Source: Torymus aiolomorphi
Lineage: Eukaryota; Arthropoda; Insecta; Hymenoptera; Torymidae
DNA length: 64,000 nt
Assembly (NCBI GenBank): GCA_036365515.1
Contig: CM070876.1
Coordinates: 102,114,310 to 102,178,309, forward strand
Direction: 5' to 3'
Translations under genes and position numbers: made by a program
The notes under the pieces: generated by a model
The model's database searches: none
What the model was told of the DNA's origin: nothing
What the model saw: only the letters and a program-made list of their open reading frames with translations
Shown: positions 56,128 to 64,000 of the stretch, piece by piece
Layout of the letters: every line of letters begins with the position of its first letter
Numbering within the stretch: the first letter of the stretch is position 1

Positions 56128-56296
56128 TGGGTGAACCGGTACTTTTGGGGACCTAGAGTTTGTTTCTCCAGATCCCAAAATGAAGGTAAGGGCGTCGCTG
56201 CGCGCCGCCATTGTCTGAAATAATCAAATCCCTCAGGGGACTACCCTGATTATATATATATATTATACATTTCTCGAAAGGGGTTTATAAAGCCCG

Positions 56297-56385
<89 letters not shown>

Positions 56386-56530
56386 CAGGACTTATGTTGA
56401 CATCGCGTGCTAATACTTATGTAAAATTAACACGTAAAAATTATGCGGACGTCCGCATAAGTACCGCAGTCAGCATAAGTCTCGTACCAGTTCAGAAATT
56501 GTCTGCATAAGTCACGTTCCATACATACAT

Positions 56531-56593
<63 letters not shown>

Positions 56594-56595
56594 GG
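56076..56595. repeat. further (AT)n microsatellites and copies of the TTTCTCGAAAGGG block
   Basis: AT runs lie at about 56076-56126, 56240-56262, 56300-56381 and 56547-56591. The blocks ccctgattatatata (55740, 56248), tatacatttctcgaaaggg (55530, 56264) and ccggtacttttgggga (55612, 56138) recur with the foldback at 54931-56066, so the repeat continues outside that element. The 56400-56518 part is dotted with gcataagt/acttatgc motifs. Confidence 0.7.
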
Positions 56596-58285
56596 TGATT
56601 TTATGTCAACCGTGAGGACTGAAATTTTAAATCTCCTGAAACCTGGTTTAATATTTTCAAAATAACCAAAAAAACACAGAAACCAATTTTTCGCATGATA
56701 TATACAAATGTTCAAAAGTTATTCTAACCTAAATATTTCGAAATTTCGATTATTTTCATAAAAAGGACATTTACATGATTTTTTAACTGAAAAATTTGAA
56801 TTTTTTTGCATAGCATATTGTATGGGAAAAAGTTTGCAAATTTGGTGCAGAATCAGTATGAATTTTTGTGAATGCGTTGTCAATATTCTTGACATTTGGA
56901 GTTGACAGTGTATCTTTGAAAGTCTGAATCGCAGAGATAGTCATCTCAAAAAATTTGGGTACATGCTTAAAATTTGATTTTTCTTTTAATACCTTTTAAT
57001 CCTTTTTTTGAAAACTATGGGCCCCATAAACTGGAAAATATGGTGAATGATCAAAGTACTGGAAAAAGTAAAAAAAAACATATATAACTGTCATATGCGG
57101 TTCTATCAAAGTTAATTCATACAAATAATTGTATCCGCATGATCTATGAGATGTTCATATTTCACTCAACTTTTTTAAAAGAAATATTTACATTTATGAA
57201 TAAGAAATATTCCCATTTAAGTTGCCAGCTTACGGTAATAGAAAATTAATTAAATAACAATATAAAGCATATCTGTAAAATTGACTCTGGGGCTCATCAA
57301 AACTTTCTTGCTAAAATTTGTACTTCAACTTTTTCTACCGGCTGTAATATTTTAAATTTTAACACATAAAATATATCTATATTGTATAAGGATAGTAACT
57401 AAATTAATTGGTCCATAACCTCACACCTTAAAGATAGATAACAAATTATTTTCCTTATTTTATATTATGGGTTTCATAACATACTTTCTTTAAAACAAAT
57501 GGAAAAAGTATAAAACAATTTTTTTATATTTCTAATGTAACAATTCATTTAAAAAAATATTAATTACTGTCATTAAATCTTTAATTAATTTCAATAATAA
57601 AATTGGATGTAACTCATTACGCGCACATCTTCCATAAGAATTATTTTTTCCAACTACACTCACTTTATTTCATATTTATAATGTAATCTATACAACATAT
57701 TTTCTATGAATAAAAATACTGAGAATATATCTTTACAATAAAAAAGCTGTAGGTTTATTTAATTATACAAGCTGACCCGTTAACCACAGCCAACTATCAA
57801 ATTTTCCCATAACTTACTGTCATAAACTTTTTTTATTAATGAAATAGTTTTCTCTATTAATTTAGAATATCCCATTCACTTACTGTAGGTACAAAAATTT
57901 TCTGATTTTATAAATTTAGCTATTTTTAAATATAAATACCTGTAAATAACATTACATCTATTATTTATTTGACTAGATTACTTGATTATTTAGCGCTGAC
58001 ATATACTTGGAAATAATTATGTTCCCTGGTGAGGTAATATTTCCTTTTCATCAACAATGTTTATTTGTTGATGAACTTAGCATATCCTATAAAGAAAAGT
58101 TCAAACAAAGTATCATTTTCTCAATAATAAAAATACATACTTTATTTAAGAATTTTATTATACTTATCTAAAGCAAGCAGATTATCTGAATAGTAACAGA
58201 ATGCTACTTTATTTCTATTTTATTGAAAATGTTTATTTGACAAACGACAACATTTTCTGCTACCCTGGTGTAAATATCCACAATA
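56596..58285. other. AT-rich stretch, no gene seen
   Basis: I see nothing recognisable in this stretch up to the left TIR of the large transposon. Confidence 0.35.
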
Positions 58286-59842
58286 ATATTCAAGTGCCAC
58301 GCGCTTAGCTTCTATCTCTATGGATATTGAAAATGGGACATAAGGGTCTGGTAAATACAACGGAATATCTTAAACTTTTAAGAATAAGGAACAATCATCT
58401 GGAATAAAGGCTTCTATAGTTAGGTCCCGTTACACAAGAGTCATATTGTTTTACAAAGTCTATTTATTTAAAAAGTCTTCTTAGGTTAAAAGTTTCTACT
58501 TCTCTGGGGCTTGATTATCTAAGCTTACGTCTGTTGACACCACCGGTTTTCCTTCTAAAGAAGCTCTCTGATTGGTCTAAATCTCTTGTCTCGCATGTAT
58601 CGCACCGAGATAGAGTTAGAGAATCAAGTCTCTGGTTTAAATATACACAAATTGAGTCCATATGATTACTTGTACAATCGATGTATATACTGTATGCAGA
58701 TTGCAAAAAGAAATAACATTAATACCTGACAGCCAATTACAATTGGCGAACTGTGATTAGATAAGGTGATAGACGTCAGAGTCTGTGGCCTATATAATTA
58801 TACCTTATTTTACGTATAATACACATGGATTATATACGTGCCGGCGTGAAAATATATGAGATCTCATATGAGATTGTAAATGAGATCTTAAAAAGATCTC
58901 AAATGAGATCTACATGAGATTTCATATGAGATCTCATATGAGATCCTATTACGAATTTCAGACATTAGATCTCACATGAGATCTCATATGAGATCTCATC
59001 TGCAATTTTCTATTAAATAAAAAACTTAAGTCGTTAGATCTCATGTGAGATCTCAAATGAGATCTCATCTATGATGAAAAGTTTTAATTTTTTTTTTATT
59101 TCAATTATACAATTACCATAAATACTATTTGCATGTCTTTAGTGTATTCAATTTAATTTGTCGTAGAATCGACGTATCAAAAACAAGGTATGCCTTGTAA
59201 GTTCGACTCTTAAAAAGTTATAGGAACAGTCGGTGTGTCGCCACGTATCGGCGAGTGGCGGTAATAAGGAATGGGTCTGGGTGACAAGCTTAGTACCGCC
59301 ACTGGCCGATACGTGGCGACCCGCCGACTGCTCCTAGAAACAAGTTGTCAATGTCCAGTGTATAAGACTGTGAGAGTCGATCACTTCAATGACTTTTCAA
59401 GAGTCAAACTTACAAGGCATGCCTTGTTTTTGATACATCGATTCAGCGTCAAATTAAATTAAATACAGTAAAGACATGCATATAGTATTTGATAATTAAA
59501 ATAAAAAAATATTTAAAACTTTTTATCATAGATGAGATCTCATATGAGATCTCACATGAGATCTAATGGTTTCAGTTTTTTATTTAATAGAAAATTTTAG
59601 ATGAGATCTCATATGATATCTCACATGAGATATAATTCCTGAAATTTTTTCATTTAATGGAAAATTGCAGATGAGATCTCATATGAGATCTCATGTGAGA
59701 GATAATGTCTGAAATTCGTAATAGGATCTCATATGAGATCTCATATAGAACTCATTTGAGATCTTTTTAAGATCTCAATTACAATCTCATATGAGATCTC
59801 ATATCATATTTTCACGCGGGTGTATAATTCTTACGCTGAGTA
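58286..59842. repeat. left terminal inverted repeat, interrupted by a foldback
   Basis: This arm matches the reverse complement of 63423-64000. Landmarks are ttcaagtgccacgcgcttag at the outer end, ttaccagaccc-type blocks, the cagccaattacaattggc palindrome and cctatataattataccttat near the inner end. The 63-codon minus-strand frame at 58515-58706 has a mirror image in the other arm and is not a gene. A 979-bp foldback interrupts the arm at 58841-59819. Confidence 0.9.
58841..59819. mobile_element. foldback element made of AGATCTCATATGAGATCT motifs, 979 bp
   Basis: The ends are CCGGCGTGAAAAT and ATTTTCACGCGG. Arms of about 480 bp pair throughout, centred near 59280, and consist largely of the self-complementary motif GAGATCTCATATGAGATCTC and variants, about ten per arm. 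The inner parts (caaaaacaaggcatgccttg-type, cacgtatcggc / gccgatacgtg) are unique. It is flanked by a GTG duplication (58838-58840 and 59820-59822). The other TIR shows the uninterrupted sequence tatacgtgtataattctta, so the insertion boundaries are exact. Confidence 0.92.
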
Positions 59843-60399
59843 CCATAATCATGTTTAATATAAAATAATAATTCATGATTAGCAATTCATAATTAAAAAA
59901 AATTAAAAACTAAAACTATTAATTAATATAATTAAATATTAATTGCTTATTATGAAAATTATAGCTATTAAATAATTGTTAATTATTATTATTAATAACA
60001 ATAATTTATTAATTAATAATTTTTTCTTGAATATCAAATTCTAAATTATTTGAAACAATTGCAAACTGTTTATAACTATTAGAAACTGTGTGAAACATTT
60101 ACAAAGTATTAGAATTAAAAAGTTTTATACAGAATGCTACATTCTGTAACATTTGTAAACAGTTTTAAACAGTTCCAAACGGTTCAAATACTTTCTAAGT
60201 CACTTACTGTTTTGAACATTTATAATTTAAGACAAGACAGGGATTATAGAATATAATTTTTGAAAGTGGAAATTGTTAAATAATAGAACTTTAGGTAAAA
60301 ATTATAAAACATAATAAGTTTTAAAAATTATAATACAATATAATACAAAAATACAGTATAAACACATTAATTCATTTGAATACGTTAAATACTCTAAAT

Positions 60400-62799
60400 T
60401 TAAAATATTTTATAGTCTTTGTAAATTATAGAAGTGGAGTAGGATATTGCACGAACAACGCCATTTTCAGTGTAAACCAAGTAATGTTTTTCTTCAAGAT
60501 GATCAATTCTTGTAGATATTTTAAATCTTTTAGCCAAAAATCTTTTATTGGCGTTATAATCAGCCTGCGAAGAAAATCTAAAATCTATATTTGCTAATCT
60601 TCCTGTAGTTGAGAGCCATTTAAATAAATCTTTAGGCGTTAAGATTTCACGATTATCAGTTGATTGCAGACTTGCTCTCACTGCTGCTCTTTTCACGACA
60701 GCGCCGAGTCCATCACATGGGCCTTTTCCAGGGGCTGTTGCATAAAAATTCCATTCTGCGGGAATATTGAAATCATTCTTGTGAAAAGCAAGATTAATCA
60801 CGTTCTTGTAGTTTTTGTATTGCTGAGGGGCTCCATCCGAAAAATACAATACTTTTTTCACTAACAGAAACTCTGATTTCAAATATTCTATTAGAATCTT
60901 GTGACATGTGTATACTGCTATAGAATCATGGGCAAGGCTATCGGATATAATAACCAAGCTACGATGTTTAACATCTGTGTTTTCTTTGTAATAAATTACA
61001 ATTTTATACTCCGTAGCTTGGTTATTATTCCTATGAAATCCCGGAATAGCGTCTTGAACCGTGAAAGCGCAATTTTCTGCAAAATCCACAATCACTTGAA
61101 ATTCACCTTCTTCCAAATTTTCTTTTGTAGATCTTGAAAAAACTGATTGTTGGGTAGCAATAAATGCATGTGGCATCAGTTTGCACAGTTCCTCACACAG
61201 ATATGGAATAAACTCTTCTGTGGTTTTAATAATTGTTTCTAATGTTGCTTTTGGATTTGATATCCATTGCTTATATAAAATATTGCTATCTTCAAATAGC
61301 TTCTCCAAAGTTTCTTCAAATTTGACTTTGTTTGAACATCTGTCGCATCTTCCAAAATAGCAACTCTCTTGTGATGTTTCACATAGCAGGAAATTGAAGC
61401 AATCCTTATAGGAGGAAATTGGTGTGGATGAATTCTTACTAAGAGTTATAATAGAACAACCTAAAAACAAAATACAAAGTATTTTTCTTATTTAAATTAT
61501 ATTAACTAAATATTAAAATTATTTACTTTAGTACTAATTTAAATGATATTCTTATAAGGATACGAATAAATTAAAACCAAAATTAAAAAAGAAATAAACT
61601 TGCAATAAATTTATTAATTAATAAATAAATATACTTCGGTTAAAAAAAATCATAAAGTTTATAAAAACATTTGAAATTTTGTTCTGTCATCTATTGATGA
61701 TCACTTAATAGCATATAAACTTTTAACCTTACCTAGTAATAGAAGTTTCACATTTTGGTGATAACTGCACACACAAACGCTGTGAGTGTCGCTGCTACCA
61801 ACCAAAATGCAATTTGGAGGTCTTAAGGTTGAAAATTTAGCAAAGCCAATCTTTAATTCTGGATAGTCTTCCTTGAAACTTTGGTAAAGCTCTTTTAAAT
61901 TGAGTAGCAGTAGTCTTTTTTGGAGATATTCCTTCGCACCATTTTCATTTCTCACAGAAATGACATCCTTCATTCCAGGCATTACGGATGATACATCATC
62001 TCTTAAGTAATATGCTTTGACTAACGTTGTTACTTCAGAAGATAAAGATTTATCTATAAAATAAATTAATCATTTTTGTTTTTAACTATTTCAATAATAA
62101 TGTATGTAAAAAATTGTTTCGAAAACTAAAAACAAATTCTAAATTTGAGTACATATTTCTACAAACATATTGACTTGTCTCTTGATAAATTTTTTAAAAT
62201 GAAAACTATTTTTAATTTATTTTTTTTATAAACTTTTTTATGTATATTTATTTAACAAATCATCTTAATTATTACTTTTTCTCAAATAAAACTGACAATA
62301 GCAAGTACTGTATTTTTCTAAAACTTCAAGAAACGTTTTCGACCTGAAAATAATGCAAAAGGTGTCTCGAAATTTTCCTGAATATAAACTTACTGTACCA
62401 ATTAAAAAAATTATTAAATTTAATATTCCTATTTATTTTTTAATAAAATTTAATTCAATATCAAGAAAAAATATACAAATAATATGTTAGAGAAATTTCT
62501 GATACGTGTTTTATTACTTTCAGGTATATAAAGTTTCTTAAAATCATAAAGGCAGATTCAATATTCATATGCCTGTTACAATTGTTACAAAAGAAATTAA
62601 ATTAATCTTTATGAAAACCAACCTCTTTTTGGAATAGGTGTTGCCAATATCTCTCCTAAAGCTACACTTTTTTTAGCACTATCAATCATTCTCCAAGTTG
62701 TATCAACATTTTTCATGATATCTGCTGCGCTCCAAGATTGAGGCTTTAATGTCAAAATCCTGTCCGAAGTCACACGCATTGAGGAAGGGCCGTTATAGT
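60400..62799 (-). CDS. spliced DDE-type transposase of the long-TIR element
   Basis: Three minus-strand exons join in frame, all across phase-1 introns: 62799-62623 (acceptor TTTTTTTAG, donor GTTGGT), 62053-61733 (acceptor TTTTATAG, donor GTAAGG) and 61460-60400 (acceptor TTTTTAG, ending in TAA). Together they give about 518 codons without a stop. The product has a conserved region (KDVISVRNENG, YLQKRLLLLNLKELYQSF, FSTLRPPNC, THSVCVCSYHQNVKLLL) followed after a Cys-rich segment (CYFGRCDRC) by the catalytic part: VIVDFAENCAF (likely first Asp), VLYFSDGAPQQYKNYKN (likely second Asp) and EWNFYATAPGKGPCDGLG. This family is widespread in insect and cnidarian genomes as uncharacterised proteins and behaves as a transposase. 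I suspect a Sola-like relationship but cannot prove it. An upstream exon is required, since the first exon shown begins in mid-codon. Confidence 0.75.
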
Positions 62800-62950
62800 C
62801 TAAAAAAATCAGAGTAGCACATGTGTGTATAGAAGAATGTGAGCACAGTATATGCCTATAAATAATACGCAAACATACAGTTACTTGAAAAACGCATTTT
62901 TTGGAATGTTTTCCGCCCTCGAATCTGTCTTAGCTCAAATATTCCATACT

Positions 62951-63088
62951 TATTCGCGATCGCACATTTTAGCACGCCATCTATAAAATACCGTGCGGTG
63001 ATTTTAAGAACTGAGCGGGAGGGAATAGTTCTTATGGGCTGACCGCACGGTATTTACAGATGGCGCACTAACATGCGATCGCGAATAC
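62951..63088. mobile_element. MITE copy 2, palindromic, TA-flanked
   Basis: The arms TATTCGCGATCGCAC...ACCGTGCGG and CCGCACGGT...TGCGATCGCGAATA pair over about 55 bp, with a 25-bp loop. A TA lies at each edge. The blocks match the copy at 21044-21166. It sits 5' of the transposase exons on the minus strand, between 62799 and the candidate first exon. Confidence 0.85.
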
Positions 63089-63188
63089 GACCTTTACAAT
63101 AGCTTTTCTCGGAAACTATACGTGTCATACCTCTGAATTTTGGTGACAAGCTTTTAACCATAATGGTAAATAATAGGTTAGTTTTTTG

Positions 63189-63344
63189 TTATGATCTTAA
63201 GAGACGTTTTCCAACAATGAATTTAAATGCTGTTTTTCCGGTGGTTGTTTCTATGCTTCCCATATTAAAATGCCCAACTTTGATAATGAATATCTCAAAA
63301 TCGGCATGTGATATCTCTTGGAAATTTTGCACATGCATGGGCAT
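63189..63344 (-). CDS. candidate 5' exon of the transposase (51 codons)
   Basis: After an acceptor-like TCTTGCAG the minus strand is open from an ATG at 63344 to a TAA at 63191-63189 (MPMHVQNFQEISHADFEIFI...). The stretch is clean and lies in the right place to supply the missing N-terminus. No strong phase-1 donor joins it to 62799, however; the best is a weak GTCTCT near 63207. It may be an upstream exon, a separate small frame or chance. Confidence 0.3.
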   Translation of the reverse strand: MPMHVQNFQEISHADFEIFIIKVGHFNMGSIETTTGKTAFKFIVGKRLLRS

Positions 63345-63422
63345 CTGCAAGACGAACGTATACTAGAAGTTTCAAAAGGATCCTAAGAAACTCGTTTTTT
63401 GACACAACTAACTTAAGAATTA

Positions 63423-64000
63423 TACTCGGCGTAAGAATTATACACGTATATAATCCATGTGTATTATACGTAAAATAAGGTATAATAATATAGGCCACAG
63501 ACTCTGACGTCTATTACCTTATCTAATCACAGTTCGCCAATTGTAATTGGCTGTCAGGTATTAATGTTATTTCTTTTTGCAATCTGCATACAGTATATAC
63601 ATCGATTGTACAAGTAATCATATGGACTCAATTTGTGTATATTTAAACCAGAGACTTGATTCTCTAACTCTATCTCGGTGCGATACATGCGAGACAAGAG
63701 ATTTAGACCAATCAGAGAGCTTCTTTAGAAGGGAAAACCGGTGGTGGCAACAGACGTAAACTTAGAGAATCAAGCCCCAGAGAAGTAGAAACTTTTAACG
63801 TAAGAAGACTTTTTAAATAAATAGACTTTGTAAAACAATATGATTCTTGTGTAACGGGACTTAACTATAGAAGCCTTTATTCCTGATGATTGTTCCTTAT
63901 TCTTAAAAGTTTAAGATATTCCGTTGTCTTTACCAGACCCTTATGTCCCATTTCCAATATCCATATAGAGATATAAGCTAAGCGCGTGGCACTTGAATAT
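63423..64000. repeat. right terminal inverted repeat, truncated by the window edge
   Basis: The arm is the inverse of 58286-58840 plus 59820-59842, without the foldback insertion. It runs to the last base of the window. The 60-codon plus-strand frame at 63577-63759 mirrors the one at 58515-58706 and is not a gene. Confidence 0.9.

Larger units (their letters stand above)
58286..64000 (-). mobile_element. large DNA transposon with long TIRs and spliced transposase, continuing past the window
   Basis: The two ends are inverse copies. The left TIR covers 58286-58840 and, after an inserted foldback, 59820-59842. The right TIR covers 63423-64000 and runs off the window, so the true outer ends are not seen and the TIR may be longer than 578 bp. 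Identity between arms is high, with scattered substitutions. Between them lies a minus-strand transposase gene with at least three exons (62799-60400) and no internal stop. A MITE sits at 62951-63088. The element resembles autonomous cut-and-paste transposons; its superfamily is not certain (see the transposase entry). Confidence 0.85.

Noticed and set aside
58515..63759. A mirrored 60-63-codon frame (MQSAYSIYIDCTSN...) at 58515-58706 and 63577-63759
   Set aside because: Both lie in the terminal inverted repeats of the same transposon, so symmetry explains them.

Overview
This is an AT-rich eukaryotic nuclear window, almost certainly from an insect. The broken THOC1, TIA-1/TIAR-like and INCENP-like copies read like insect proteins, introns are short with GT..AG ends, and GC/CpG-rich islands stand out of AT-rich intergenic DNA. 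Hymenoptera (ant or wasp) is my best guess; that is inference from protein flavour and composition. I see no intact conventional housekeeping gene. The window is a graveyard of duplicated host genes, autonomous DNA transposons and an unusually dense set of long inverted repeats (foldback/MITE-like elements).

Layout. 1-2.8 kb: featureless AT-rich DNA. 2.8-5.5 kb (minus): an intron-containing THOC1 pseudogene with frameshifts, stops and a 555-bp internal tandem duplication. 6.6-7.4 kb (minus): three intact, in-frame 5' exons of an unrecognised coiled-coil protein behind a GC-rich promoter-like island. 7.9-13.9 kb: foldback elements, diverged tandem repeats and microsatellites. 14.4-18.4 kb (plus): a Mutator-like element whose 3.3-kb reading frame joins a MULE transposase, a YqaJ-type nuclease and a Ulp1-type cysteine protease, broken by four in-frame stops and no frameshift. 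20.6-24.5 kb (plus): decayed INCENP-like and TIA-1/TIAR-like copies. 24.5-41.7 kb: repeated exon/intron-like modules (about eight copies, all plus strand) mixed with about a dozen palindromic elements, one set nested three deep, and a degenerate tRNA-like sequence. 42-47.4 kb: tandem repeats, an inverted satellite, two more long palindromes and a TGACGT-rich repeat. 48.7-49.9 kb: a THAP-domain remnant abutting a deleted Ty1/copia element (minus). 50.6-52 kb: a GT microsatellite followed by a 155-bp satellite. 54.5-56.6 kb: a Penelope-like fragment with a hammerhead-like motif, and an AT-microsatellite-rich foldback. 58.3-64.0 kb: a large DNA transposon with terminal inverted repeats of at least 555 bp. 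It carries a spliced, apparently open transposase gene (minus), a 979-bp foldback inserted in its left TIR and a small MITE in its transposase 5' region.

How it fits together. The two autonomous transposons (14-18 kb and 58-64 kb) are the only units with recognisable multi-domain enzymes. Most other features are non-autonomous passengers: palindromes without coding capacity that probably depended on transposases in trans. One MITE family occurs at both 21.0 and 63.0 kb. The repeated module of 25-41 kb is the item I cannot assign to a known class. Its copies keep a consensus splice donor, a pyrimidine tract and an acceptor-like end in the same order and strand, so it may be a non-coding transcript with duplicated exons or an undescribed tandem repeat.
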